Shown here one piece after another: positions 34,992-43,745 of a stretch of 64,000 nucleotides of DNA (its first letter is position 1; the number at the start of each line of letters is the position of its first letter). Location of the stretch: contig JAEYNX010000003.1 in the NCBI GenBank assembly GCA_023412215.1, positions 354,086-418,085 on the forward strand, read 5' to 3'. Under the pieces are notes generated by a model. It ran no database searches, was not told the DNA's origin, and saw only the letters and a program-made list of their open reading frames with translations. The position numbers were made by a program, and so were the translations under genes. The stretch comes from Bacillota bacterium. Lineage in GTDB: Bacteria > Bacillota > Clostridia > Oscillospirales > Ruminococcaceae.

Positions 34992-35039
34992 TATTCTATA
35001 AACTTTACCCGAACCTGAAGAAAGGCAAGGAAGCAAGCA

Positions 35040-36524
35040 ATGAGTGAACAGACAATCGGCAAGATGTATATAGACGGCAAATGGGTGCTGTCCTTAACCG
35101 GCGAAACGCGCAAGGTGATAAACCCGGCCGACGGCAGCGTTATCGGCGTCGTGACCGAGGGCGGCGCGGAGGATGTTAAAAAGGCGGTTAAAGCCGCCTC
35201 CCGGGCCTTTGAAGAAGGCAGCTGGCGCAATATGCCCGTGAGCGAGCGCGCCGCGCTTTTACACCGCATTGCGGATAAGATTGAGGAGCGGGCCGACGCG
35301 TTTACCAAGCTCGACACCCTAAACAACGGCAAGCCGCTGCGTGACAGCGCGGGCGATGTGGCCGACTCGGTAACCTGCTTTCGCTACTACGCGGGGCTGA
35401 TCGATAAGCCCCTAGGGCAGACCTACGCGGTGCCGGACCCCAACACCCACGCGATGGTGGTGCGCGAGCCGATCGGCGTCTGCGGGCAGATCGTACCGTG
35501 GAACTACCCGCTGATGATGGCGGCGTGGAAGCTCGCCCCCTGCCTTGCGGCGGGCAACACCACCGTGTTCAAGCCCTCCGAGCTTACCCCCTTAAGCGCC
35601 ATAAAGCTGTTTGAAATCTTCGAGGAGGCAGGCCTTCCCGCGGGTGTCGCCAACCTTGTAATGGGCGCGGGCGGCACGGTAGGGCAGGAGATTGCCGAAA
35701 ACGACGGCATCGATAAGGTCATCTTCACGGGCGGTACCGTTACGGGCCGCAAGATCATGCAGGCCGCGACCAAAAACCTAAAGGGCATCGGGCTGGAGCT
35801 CGGCGGCAAAAGCCCCTGTATCGTGTTCGACGACGCGGATTTAGAAACAGCGGTAGACTGGGCATTGTTTGCCATCTTCTGCAATCAGGGCGAGGTGTGC
35901 TCCGCAGGCTCGCGCCTGATACTGCAGGATACCATCTACGAGGCGTTCTTAAAGCAGCTCGCCGAGCGCACCGCTAAAATCAAGGTGGCCAAAGGGGACA
36001 CCGAGGGCGCCGAGATGGGCCCGCTCATCAGCGAGGCGCACATGAACAAGGTGCTCGGTTATATCGAGGCCGGTAAACAGGAGGGTGCACGCCTGCTCTG
36101 CGGTGGCTGCCGCATTACCGAGGGCGAGTACGCCAAGGGGTATTTCGTGGTCCCCACCATCTTTGCCGACTGTACCCCCAACATGCGCCTCGTGCAGGAG
36201 GAGATCTTCGGGCCGGTGCTCGCCGTGCAGAGGTTTTCCACCGAAGAGGAGGCCCTTGCCCTTGCCAACGGCACGGTGTACGGCCTTGCGGGCGGCGTGT
36301 TTACGAACGACGTCACCCGCGCGCTCAGGGTTATCAAGGCGCTACGTGCGGGCATCACCTGGATAAACGCCTACCATCCCACCTTCGCGCAGGCGCCGTG
36401 GGGTGGCTATAAGCAGAGCGGCATCGGCCGTGAGCTTGGCACCTTCGGCCTTGACGAATACACCGAGATCAAGCAGATCAACATCAACCTGGCTCCCGGA
36501 CCAATCTATTGGTTTGAGAAATAG
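35040..36524 (+). CDS. Aldehyde dehydrogenase (probable 4-aminobutanal dehydrogenase)
   Basis: 494 residues, NAD(P)-dependent ALDH superfamily. Active-site Cys in NQGEVCSAGSRL (near 285), general-base Glu in GLELGGKSPC and the PWNYPL cofactor segment are all present. It closely follows potD by 48 bases and precedes a putrescine-type aminotransferase. This supports oxidation of 4-aminobutanal to GABA (PatD/PuuC-like); betaine aldehyde or other aldehydes cannot be excluded. Confidence 0.9.
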   Translation: MSEQTIGKMYIDGKWVLSLTGETRKVINPADGSVIGVVTEGGAEDVKKAVKAASRAFEEGSWRNMPVSERAALLHRIADKIEERADAFTKLDTLNNGKPLRDSAGDVADSVTCFRYYAGLIDKPLGQTYAVPDPNTHAMVVREPIGVCGQIVPWNYPLMMAAWKLAPCLAAGNTTVFKPSELTPLSAIKLFEIFEEAGLPAGVANLVMGAGGTVGQEIAENDGIDKVIFTGGTVTGRKIMQAATKNLKGIGLELGGKSPCIVFDDADLETAVDWALFAIFCNQGEVCSAGSRLILQDTIYEAFLKQLAERTAKIKVAKGDTEGAEMGPLISEAHMNKVLGYIEAGKQEGARLLCGGCRITEGEYAKGYFVVPTIFADCTPNMRLVQEEIFGPVLAVQRFSTEEEALALANGTVYGLAGGVFTNDVTRALRVIKALRAGITWINAYHPTFAQAPWGGYKQSGIGRELGTFGLDEYTEIKQININLAPGPIYWFEK

Positions 36525-36551
36525 AAACTTCAGAAAGAGGATAATACTAAT

Positions 36552-36650
36552 CTCTTATTAAAACCTTTCTAAAAAATCTTCGCAAAAAGCCATAAATTCA
36601 AGCTTTCCGCTCGATTTTTTAGAGGTTTTATAATCGAGATAAGTATAAGG
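36552..36650. repeat. Diverged third copy of the palindromic element
   Basis: Stem CTAAAAAATC (36569-36578) / GATTTTTTAG (36613-36622), extended by AAAACCT/AGGTTTT, with inner AAAGC/GCTTT. It shares with copies 1 and 2 the order TAAAAA-TCTTC-CAAAA-CATAAA-CTTT-CGC, and with copy 1 the trailing ATAAGTATAAG (36639-36649). The similarity is clear by eye but much lower than between copies 1 and 2. Confidence 0.5.
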
Positions 36651-36687
36651 CTTATCGAAAAGAGAGCCAAAGAAAGGATTTGTTAAA

Positions 36688-38040
36688 ATGAGTTCCCAAA
36701 AGGCCCAACAGATTTTAGACAAGGTGCTCGGCTACATTACCGCAGACGAGCTCACGGAGGCGGACAAGCAGCAGCTGGTTACCGACAGTGTGTACAACTA
36801 CAACGAGTATGTAAACCCCGGTTGGCTGAAATACCGCAAAAGTGTGTCGACGAATGAGGCTTTTGTTGAGTGGGAGGATTACGATTCTTACTTCACCGAC
36901 GTTTACGGCGAACAGTTCATCGACTGTCTTGGCGGCTTCGGCATCTACACCTTCGGCCACCGCAACCCCGAGATTGTAAAGTATGTGCAGGCGCAACTTA
37001 ACCGTCAGGCGCTGCACAGCCAGGAACTGCTTGACCCTCTGCGCGGTTATCTTGCGCAGGCCCTTGCCGAGATTACTCCCGGCGACCTGCAATACTGCTT
37101 TTTCACCAACGGCGGCGCCGAGGCCGTGGAGATGGCGTTAAAGCTTGCGCGCATCGCAACCGGCAAACGTCACTTCATCTCTACCGTGGGCGGCTTTCAC
37201 GGCAAGAGCATGGGCGCCCTTTCGGTGGGCGGCAAAGCTACCTACAGGCTGCCCTATCTGCCCATCGTGCAGCAGGTGTCGCATGTCATCTACGGCGACC
37301 TTGACGACCTGAGCAAGACGGTTAAAAAGCTCACCACCACCGGCGAGGGTATTGCCGCCGTGATCATGGAGCCTGTACAGGGCGAGGCGGGCATCATTGT
37401 TCCGCCCGAAGGGTACCTTAAGGCGGTGCGCGAGCTGTGCGACGAATACGGCATCTGCCTGATCTTTGACGAGATTCAAACCGGTATGGGGCGCACCGGC
37501 AGCTACTTCCGCTGTGAGGCGGAGGGCGTCACCCCCGACATCCTGACCTATGGCAAGGCCTTCGGCGGCGGCATCATGCCCATCACCGGCATCATCGCCC
37601 GCCCACACCTCTGGGTAGAGGAATTAAAGGAGAACCCGTGGATACTCGGTTCCCCCACCTTCGGCGGCAACCCCTTGGCCTGCGCGGCAGCGCTGGGCGC
37701 CATCAACTACATGGTCAAGTACGACGTACCTAGGCTTGCGCGCGAAAAGGGGGAGTACCTCATGGCGGGGCTTAAAAAGCTGCAGCAGAAGTATCCCGTC
37801 ATCCTCAAGGATATCCGCGGCATCGGCCTGATGATCGGCGTGGAGTTCCCCAAATCCGAAATCGGCTATGCGGTGGCGAAGGGGCTGTTCGCACGCAAGG
37901 TGATGACGGCGGGCACCTTAAACAATGCCACCACCATCCGCTTCGAGCCTGCGGCAACCACCAGCTACGAGGACTTTGACAAGGTGCTCGCCCGTATGGA
38001 CGACGCGCTTGCCGAGGTGCAAAAGGAATTTGCAATTTAG
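36688..38040 (+). CDS. Class III aminotransferase (probable putrescine aminotransferase)
   Basis: 450 residues. PLP-binding Lys in DILTYGKAFGGGIMP, with DEIQTGMGRTG upstream and TNGGAEAVEMALKLAR near 135; HRNPEIVKYVQAQL and the N-terminal YNYNEYVNPG segment recall PatA/YgjG-type putrescine aminotransferases. Product would be 4-aminobutanal, which cyclises to pyrroline or is oxidised by the preceding dehydrogenase. AAAGGA precedes the ATG. The element at 36552-36650 lies between it and the dehydrogenase gene. Confidence 0.87.
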   Translation: MSSQKAQQILDKVLGYITADELTEADKQQLVTDSVYNYNEYVNPGWLKYRKSVSTNEAFVEWEDYDSYFTDVYGEQFIDCLGGFGIYTFGHRNPEIVKYVQAQLNRQALHSQELLDPLRGYLAQALAEITPGDLQYCFFTNGGAEAVEMALKLARIATGKRHFISTVGGFHGKSMGALSVGGKATYRLPYLPIVQQVSHVIYGDLDDLSKTVKKLTTTGEGIAAVIMEPVQGEAGIIVPPEGYLKAVRELCDEYGICLIFDEIQTGMGRTGSYFRCEAEGVTPDILTYGKAFGGGIMPITGIIARPHLWVEELKENPWILGSPTFGGNPLACAAALGAINYMVKYDVPRLAREKGEYLMAGLKKLQQKYPVILKDIRGIGLMIGVEFPKSEIGYAVAKGLFARKVMTAGTLNNATTIRFEPAATTSYEDFDKVLARMDDALAEVQKEFAI

Positions 38041-38091
38041 CAAAAAAACAATTTATCGCTTTTTTTAAAGAAGAATCCGTATTATAATTAG

Positions 38092-38121
38092 TTGCGCAGG
38101 CGGATATTGCCGCCTGCGCAA
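38092..38121 (+). terminator. Hairpin after the aminotransferase
   Basis: Perfect 12-bp GC-rich stem TTGCGCAGGCGG (38092-38103) / complement (38110-38121). The tail (CCTCTCTGTTCTGTT) is only moderately T-rich, so read-through into the dehydrogenase gene is plausible. Confidence 0.65.
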
Positions 38122-38221
38122 CCTCTCTGTTCTGTTAAGCAGAGTAACGGAGAAAATCAAGCCCCTTCTTTGTATGTAAGGGATAACGAACCGCTTTTAC
38201 GCGGCAAAATGAGGTGCTAGG

Positions 38222-39364
38222 ATGATAACATTTGATTACCTGCTGCCCACCCGGTTGGTTTTCGGGCGCGGTCGGCTTAACGAGCTTGGCGGCATCTGCG
38301 CCGAATACGGCAAAAAGCCGCTGATTGTCACCGGCAAGAGCAGCGCCAAAACAGGGCTGCTGGGCCGCATCACGGCACAGCTTAGTGGCTACGCCGTGTT
38401 TGACGAGGTGGTGCAAAACCCGCTTTCCACCACCGCCGAGGCGGGGCTTGCAGTGTTAAAGCAGCATGGCTGCGATATGGTGCTTGCGGTAGGCGGCGGC
38501 AGCCCGATGGATACGGCCAAGGCAATTGCCTTTATGGCGAAGAACGAGGGCGACATCAACGACTATATTATGCAGCGCAAAACGGGCGAGGGCGCCCTGC
38601 CGGTGGTTACGGTGTCCACCACCGCGGGCACGGGCAGCGAGGCCAACTGCTTTGCCGTGCTCACCAACCCCGCCACCAACGATAAAAAGTCGCTTAAAAA
38701 CCCCGCTATCTTCCCGAAGGTGGCGATTTTAGACCCCGGGCTGCTGACCTCGCAGCCGCCGCACATCGTGGCCTCCACAGGGTTTGACGCCTTTTCGCAC
38801 AACCTTGAGGCCTACATCGCCAACCGCGCCCAGCCCATTGTGAGGATTCTGGCGGCTCAGGGTATTCGCCTGCTGTTTGAAAACCTCGAAAAGGCATATC
38901 AAAACCCCGCCGATGTAGACGCGTTTGATCAGGTGATGCTCGCAAGCACGCTCGGCGGCATGAGCATCTGCCTTGCGGGGGTAGGGCTGCCCCACGCCAT
39001 GGAGCACCCGGTGAGCGGGCTTTACAACGTGGTTCATGGGCAGGGGCTCGCGGCCATTCTGCCGAAGGTGATGCGTTTCAATGCTCAGCGTGCGCCAGAG
39101 CGGCTGGCGGCGCTCGCCGTCTCCACCGGCATTGCGAGTGTCTCTACAGGCATCGACGAAGTGGCGCTCGCGCTTTGCACAAAGATAGACGAGCTTCTAT
39201 ACAACCTGAGTCTGCGCTTTACCCTGTCGCAGCTTGGCGTGCTGCAAAAGGACGTGGCGTGGCTTGCGCACAACGCTATGACTCTGATGAACGCCAACGC
39301 CGTCAACAACCCCTACGTCCCCACCGAGGAGGATGTATACGCCCTGTTTGAAAGCTGTTTGTAA
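38222..39364 (+). CDS. Iron-type alcohol dehydrogenase (possible 4-hydroxybutyrate dehydrogenase)
   Basis: 380 residues of the group III (iron-dependent) alcohol dehydrogenase family. The NAD site is GGGSPMDTAKAIA and the metal ligands are in GLPHAMEHPVSGLYNVVHG. The family includes 4-hydroxybutyrate, butanol and 1,3-propanediol dehydrogenases. The polyamine/GABA neighbourhood suggests reduction of succinate semialdehyde to 4-hydroxybutyrate; this is inferred from context only. Confidence 0.85.
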   Translation: MITFDYLLPTRLVFGRGRLNELGGICAEYGKKPLIVTGKSSAKTGLLGRITAQLSGYAVFDEVVQNPLSTTAEAGLAVLKQHGCDMVLAVGGGSPMDTAKAIAFMAKNEGDINDYIMQRKTGEGALPVVTVSTTAGTGSEANCFAVLTNPATNDKKSLKNPAIFPKVAILDPGLLTSQPPHIVASTGFDAFSHNLEAYIANRAQPIVRILAAQGIRLLFENLEKAYQNPADVDAFDQVMLASTLGGMSICLAGVGLPHAMEHPVSGLYNVVHGQGLAAILPKVMRFNAQRAPERLAALAVSTGIASVSTGIDEVALALCTKIDELLYNLSLRFTLSQLGVLQKDVAWLAHNAMTLMNANAVNNPYVPTEEDVYALFESCL

Positions 39365-39376
39365 AGCTGCCCCATG

Positions 39377-39423
39377 CAAGAGCAGGCCCCTTCTCCCAAA
39401 CGGGAAGAAGGGGCCTGCTCTTG
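39377..39423. terminator. Bidirectional terminator, alcohol dehydrogenase / patatin gene
   Basis: Long stem CAAGAGCAGGCCCC plus TTCTCCC (39377-39397) with its complement (39402-39423, one bulged A) between convergent stops at 39364 and 39434. Confidence 0.85.
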
Positions 39424-39433
39424 TTCTGTATGC

Positions 39434-40597
39434 CTAAACGCGTATCTCACACCGTTTGCTGAATACCGTACATTCGGGGTCATAACAGATGCTCGTGCAC
39501 TTGGCCACTTCATAGCCGTGGCGCAACAACAACTCAAAATCCGCCTCGGTGGGCTTGCTTAGCGTCGTGGGGTAATCACACGCCCTTTGCGCGTCCTCAG
39601 CGGAGAGACACTGTGCAATCAGCTCCTTTTTGAGCGCAGCCGGGAGCTTGCTGTCCTCCACAATGTCCTGCGCGCTGTTGCCGATCTTGTAATACACGCC
39701 CTTTCTGCTGCGCTTAAAATAATCCATAACGCTTCGGTTGCGCAGGGCCATCACCTGATCCATCGCGATCTCCAGCAGCCTTTTCAGGTTTTTGCCGGAT
39801 ACATTTTTCTCCCGCCTTTTATATTCGATAGGCATAGAGGCGTTGCTTACCACCAGATAATCGATACCCTCGCACAGGCTCCCGCCGTTATCCGGTTTAT
39901 AGACCGATTCCATCCCCAGATTATCGTAAACGCCGCCATCCCACAGGTGGATATATTTTTCCACAGTGACGGAATCATCCTTTGAAAAATAGGATTTCTC
40001 CCAGTGGAACTTATCGGTCTTCAGCTCATACGGGCCGATAAAAACGGGCAGACCGGCGGACGCTGCCACCGCGTCGGCCAAGGGAATCTTGGGGTTACTC
40101 ACATACCCGATCCGGTAGTCGCCCATATCCTCCTGCGAAAAACGGAACCGTTTGCCTGTCTCATAGGTCGTGCAGTTGATAAACCATGACGGCGTTTTTT
40201 TAAGATCCGCAAGATCGCCGGAAAGCCCCCAATGCTTTTGCAGTATCTTTGCCATGAGGTTCACCCGTTTGTGCCACCACCATGGCGAAAAGATGAGCCG
40301 CTTGATTGCGGTATGCAGGATATCCTTGTGCAGGATGACCGTTTTTACCTTTGGGAGCACATTTTTCAGATATTCCTCACTGGTGGGCCACTGGTGACCG
40401 TTCTGGGCGTATACCAGCCCGATGCCCAAGCCGGCGCCGGAAACCGATGAGATGCGGGCAACATCCTCCAGCATGTTATTCTCCGCCAGCCATTTCAGGG
40501 TGCCCAAATGAAAGACGGCCGCCCTTATTCCTCCGCCCGAGAGCGCAATGCCGATTCTTCGCTGATTGTCATACACCTTTGTTGTCTCCTTTGTCAT
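39434..40597 (-). CDS. Patatin-like phospholipase with altered nucleophile motif
   Basis: 387 residues. The patatin oxyanion loop GGGIR (21-25) and the catalytic Asp in HLWDGGVYDN (Asp220) are clear. The nucleophile elbow reads SSVSGAGLG with Ser53, so GxSxG is SVSGA and the usual flanking glycines are changed. Related bacterial patatins tolerate substitutions at this elbow, but activity is not certain. It lacks a signal peptide. It overlaps the PucR gene by one base, so it is coexpressed with that regulator. Role unknown; probably lipid hydrolysis. Confidence 0.8.
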   Translation of the reverse strand: MTKETTKVYDNQRRIGIALSGGGIRAAVFHLGTLKWLAENNMLEDVARISSVSGAGLGIGLVYAQNGHQWPTSEEYLKNVLPKVKTVILHKDILHTAIKRLIFSPWWWHKRVNLMAKILQKHWGLSGDLADLKKTPSWFINCTTYETGKRFRFSQEDMGDYRIGYVSNPKIPLADAVAASAGLPVFIGPYELKTDKFHWEKSYFSKDDSVTVEKYIHLWDGGVYDNLGMESVYKPDNGGSLCEGIDYLVVSNASMPIEYKRREKNVSGKNLKRLLEIAMDQVMALRNRSVMDYFKRSRKGVYYKIGNSAQDIVEDSKLPAALKKELIAQCLSAEDAQRACDYPTTLSKPTEADFELLLRHGYEVAKCTSICYDPECTVFSKRCEIRV

Positions 40598-41832
40598 TAT
40601 CTTCGCTCCGCTTCCAGCAGCCGCCCGATCATCAGCGCCACCTCCAGCCGCGTGCAGTCGGAGATATTCTTTACGCTCAGGCCGGTGATCTCCTCGATCT
40701 TCATAATGCGGTACTTAAGCGTGTTTTTGTGGATAAATAGCTTGTCCGAGATATCCGCAAGGTTGCCGCCCGACTCTAAAAATACCTCCAGTGTATGCAG
40801 CAGGGTGGCGTTGTTGAGCCGGTCGTACTCAATCACCTTGCTGAGCGTCGCGGTGTAGTAGTTCTCCAGCACCCGCTTGTCGCGTACCGCAAACAGGATA
40901 GAGAAGATGCCCATGTCGCTGTAGAAGTTGTAGGTGCTCTTTATCAGGTGGCATTTACCCGCCTTTAAGGCAAGCTCGGCCTCGTTGAGGCTTTCGTGCA
41001 TCTCATCGAGGGAAAGGTAAGCGTTGCCGATGCCAAGGCGCAGGGCAAGACCGGGGTAATGCCTATCCACCTCACGCTGTACCTCGTCAAACAGCGATGT
41101 GACGAAGGTCTCGGCGGTCTCATTGCGCGTTTGTACCAGGCAGATGAATGAATCGCTGCGCAGCATGAGGATGGGCGCCTTGCCCCTGTCTACAATCGCG
41201 TTCTGGATGGTTCGCTTGATGAACAGCTTCAGCTCCACAATGGAGGTTTCGTCGATGATGCCGTGCTGCTTGAGGTAATCCGAGAAGGCGTTGATATCGG
41301 CGATGCAGATGCGCGCGGGCTTGTCGGGGAGGTACCCGTAGTATTCCGCGCGTGTTTGGATATGTGCCTCCAGTGTGCGCTCGCCGAACAGGATGCTCAC
41401 CAGAAGGTTATCGAGCGTTTTCTCCTCCATCTCCTTCATGGTAAGCGCCTGACAGATGTCTTGGCTCACCGTAACCAGCCGCGCCTCCCACGGCAGTTCA
41501 AACAGCGGAAAGGCGTGCGCCTCGGCTTCCTCCAGCACCGCTTTGGGCACCTCGCGGATATACGGCCCGATGTACACCACCATGCCCGCCGCTTTTTTAT
41601 CGATGAGCATACGCACCACGTCCAGCAGTTGCCCTGGGTCGCCTTTCACGTTTAAGCCCGAAACAAATACCAGCTCGCCGCCGTAAATCCAGTTCACGAT
41701 CTGCCGCATGTCCTCCAGACATTCGGCGATATAAATCCAGCGCAGGGGGCGGTTAAGCCCGTTCGCGCCCGCTACCACCTTCATCTCCCGCAGGGAGGGG
41801 AGGCTTAATATTTCCCCGCACATCATTGCCAT
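40597..41832 (-). CDS. PucR family transcriptional regulator
   Basis: 411 residues. An N-terminal PucR-type domain (1-125, with WIYIAECLEDMRQ), a central GGDEF-like ligand domain and a C-terminal PucR helix-turn-helix (HTH_30; LFIHKNTLKYRIMKIEEITGLSV near 365-385). PucR proteins activate catabolic genes for purines, amino acids or GABA. It lies between the patatin and the GabT-type aminotransferase, on the same strand as both, so it may activate the downstream GABA gene or the polyamine operon. A promoter lies at 41922-41951. Confidence 0.9.
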   Translation of the reverse strand: MAMMCGEILSLPSLREMKVVAGANGLNRPLRWIYIAECLEDMRQIVNWIYGGELVFVSGLNVKGDPGQLLDVVRMLIDKKAAGMVVYIGPYIREVPKAVLEEAEAHAFPLFELPWEARLVTVSQDICQALTMKEMEEKTLDNLLVSILFGERTLEAHIQTRAEYYGYLPDKPARICIADINAFSDYLKQHGIIDETSIVELKLFIKRTIQNAIVDRGKAPILMLRSDSFICLVQTRNETAETFVTSLFDEVQREVDRHYPGLALRLGIGNAYLSLDEMHESLNEAELALKAGKCHLIKSTYNFYSDMGIFSILFAVRDKRVLENYYTATLSKVIEYDRLNNATLLHTLEVFLESGGNLADISDKLFIHKNTLKYRIMKIEEITGLSVKNISDCTRLEVALMIGRLLEAERR

Positions 41833-41921
41833 AAGCGTCCTCTTTTCGCCGGATACCCCGCTCTCAGCGGGTACCGTTACAGGGGGGTTCTCTCAACGGA
41901 TAAGCCCTATAGGTTAGCACC

Positions 41922-41951
41922 ATCATACTATATGCGCGGCGGGGAAGTCAA
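41922..41951 (-). promoter_or_regulatory. Promoter of the PucR-patatin operon
   Basis: Minus strand: -35 TTGACT (41951-41946), 18-base spacer, -10 TATGAT (41927-41922). A small hairpin CCCGCT/AGCGGG lies in the leader near 41857-41871. Confidence 0.6.
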
Positions 41952-42003
41952 TAATGGGAGTGAGTGCCGCATGGTGTATTGATTATGAATACACGATAAA
42001 AAG

Positions 42004-42034
42004 AGGCTTTTAAGAGGTTCACTCTTAAAAGCCT
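42004..42034 (-). terminator. Terminator of the GabT-type gene
   Basis: Perfect 13-bp stem AGGCTTTTAAGAG (42004-42016) / CTCTTAAAAGCCT (42022-42034), 22 bases past the stop at 42056, with a T-rich minus-strand tail. Confidence 0.9.
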
Positions 42035-42055
42035 TTCGCGTATCCGTATACTTAA

Positions 42056-43402
42056 CTATAGGGAAGCGGCAATCGCCTCGTCCAGCACATCCATACCGAA
42101 GTTCACCTGTTCGGGGGTCATCACCAGCGGGGGCAAGAAGCGCAACACGTTGCTGAAGATGCCCGCGCCGAGGAGGATAACTCCCTTCTTCTGCGCGTAC
42201 GCGATAACGCGCTTTACAAGGTCGGCGTCGGTTTCTTTGGTGACAGGGTCTTTCACAAACTCGATACCCACCATCGCGCCCATTCCGCGCACGTCGCCGA
42301 TGGCGGGGTATTTTGCCTTCATCGCATTAAGCCTCTGCATGAGAATGGCGCCGATCTCGGTGGCCTTGGCGCACAGGTCCTCCTGCTCAATCTTATCGAT
42401 TACCGCAAGTGCTGCCGCACAGCCGAGGGGGCTACCGCCGTAGGTGCCGCCGATTTCACCGGGGTTAGTGGCATCCATAATCTCGGCGCGGCCCACCACC
42501 GCGCTTAAGGGTACGCCCGCCGCAATCGACTTCGACATCACGATCATGTCGGGGTCGATGCCATAGTACTCGCAGGCAAAGAATTTACCGGTGCGCGCAA
42601 AGCCCGCCTGCACCTCGTCGATGATCAGCAGGATATCGTTCTCCCTGCAAATCTTCTGCAGCGCCTGATAGTACTCCTTAGGCGGCGCGATAAACCCGCC
42701 CTCGCCCTGCAGCGGCTCGGCAATCACCGCGGCAATGGTATCCTTCGACCATTCGCCCTTGAGCAGCGTCGCGAATCTCTCGGCGCAGGCCAGAGCAAAA
42801 TCCACCTCATTGTCGTACCCGTGGCCGTTTCGGTAGTAATAGGGGGTAGGAATTTTATAGGTGTCTGCACTGAAGGGGCCGAACCCGTTTTTATAGGGCT
42901 TTACCTTGCTGGTGATTGACATTGCCATGTAGGTGCGCCCGTGAAACGCGCATTCCAGCGAGACAATACCCGTTTTTTTGGTGTATTTGCGGGCAATCTT
43001 GATGGCATTTTCCACCGCCTCGGCGCCGCTGTTCGCCAGCATGGCGCGCTTTTCACCGGTGATCGGTACGAGCGCGCAGAGACGCTCTGCAAGCGCTATG
43101 TACGGCTCATACATCGCCACGTGAAAGCAGGGGTGAATCATCTTCTGTGCCTGCTCTGTGATTGCGGCAACCACCGCGTCGTCGCAGTGCCCGACATTCT
43201 GTACGCCGATTGCCGCGGCGAAATCGAGGTAGACATTGCCGTCAATATCCTTAAGCAGCGCACCCTTGGCCTCCGTAATGCAAGCCTGCAGCCCCACGCT
43301 TACCCCCTTGGCGACGCATTTATTCTTTTTTTCAAGCAGCGCTTGAGATTTTGGCCCCGGTATGGTGTTTGTAACGATGCGCGGCAGCTTTTCTTCAATC
43401 AT
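42056..43402 (-). CDS. gabT: 4-aminobutyrate aminotransferase
   Basis: 448 residues of the GABA/ornithine class III aminotransferases. PLP Lys in DMIVMSKSIAAGVPLSAVVG (near 270), DEVQAGFARTG before it, ANSGAEAVENAIKIAR and the GabT-like IPGPKSQALL start. It moves the amino group of GABA to 2-oxoglutarate, giving succinate semialdehyde and glutamate. This is the expected next step after the putrescine genes. It is a single-gene unit with AAAGGA upstream, a structured leader and a strong terminator. Confidence 0.9.
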   Translation of the reverse strand: MIEEKLPRIVTNTIPGPKSQALLEKKNKCVAKGVSVGLQACITEAKGALLKDIDGNVYLDFAAAIGVQNVGHCDDAVVAAITEQAQKMIHPCFHVAMYEPYIALAERLCALVPITGEKRAMLANSGAEAVENAIKIARKYTKKTGIVSLECAFHGRTYMAMSITSKVKPYKNGFGPFSADTYKIPTPYYYRNGHGYDNEVDFALACAERFATLLKGEWSKDTIAAVIAEPLQGEGGFIAPPKEYYQALQKICRENDILLIIDEVQAGFARTGKFFACEYYGIDPDMIVMSKSIAAGVPLSAVVGRAEIMDATNPGEIGGTYGGSPLGCAAALAVIDKIEQEDLCAKATEIGAILMQRLNAMKAKYPAIGDVRGMGAMVGIEFVKDPVTKETDADLVKRVIAYAQKKGVILLGAGIFSNVLRFLPPLVMTPEQVNFGMDVLDEAIAASL

Positions 43403-43473
43403 TGTTGACCATTCCTTTCCTGCATAAAGTAAGAGGGATTGCTTTTACTTAAAAACATACCCCAACTAAGCTT

Positions 43474-43525
43474 AAAGTGTTTTGCCCTGAACCTCGGGCA
43501 AAGTAACCGGGCAAACAATGCACTT
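43474..43525 (-). promoter_or_regulatory. Leader of gabT with competing stem-loops
   Basis: Outer AAAGTG (43474-43479) and CACTT (43521-43525) enclose TTTTGCCC (43480-43487), which can pair with either of two GGGCAAA copies (43496-43502 or 43509-43515). The two pairings exclude each other, as in attenuators. No known riboswitch consensus was recognised. Confidence 0.4.
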
Positions 43526-43550
43526 GCCTGTGTGGTGATGAAATAAAAAA

Positions 43551-43591
43551 CGCCATCTTATCTGCCTGTACCGCAGGCGGATAAAACAGCG
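43551..43591 (-). terminator. Terminator of the XRE-CPBP operon
   Basis: Stem TTATCTGCCTG (43558-43568) / CAGGCGGATAA (43574-43584, one G-T pair) with outer CGC/GCG, followed on the minus strand by TTTTTT. Confidence 0.8.
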
Positions 43592-43745
43592 TCATTGCCC
43601 AATCGTTTGCCTTTTCATATAGAATAACAGATTAAGGCCGCGGGGGAAATGTCCAGAAATACAAATTTGTTTGTTCAAAAGAATGATAGGGGAAAGTATT
43701 ATACTTGCAGGTGAATTTTTTGATCCGTGATATACATAAGCAGAC

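Larger units (their letters stand above)
43403..43745. other. Intergenic region, gabT to CPBP gene
   Basis: 343 bases with no gene; it holds the gabT leader structure, the operon terminator at 43551-43591 and an AT-rich stretch at 43600-43740 in which I see nothing definite. Confidence 0.6.

Noticed and set aside
43551..43620. Possible c-di-GMP-type riboswitch before gabT (GGCAAAC and GACGC words on the minus strand)
   Set aside because: The conserved core and the second helix are missing; the hairpin with a T-run is better explained as the terminator of the CPBP operon.
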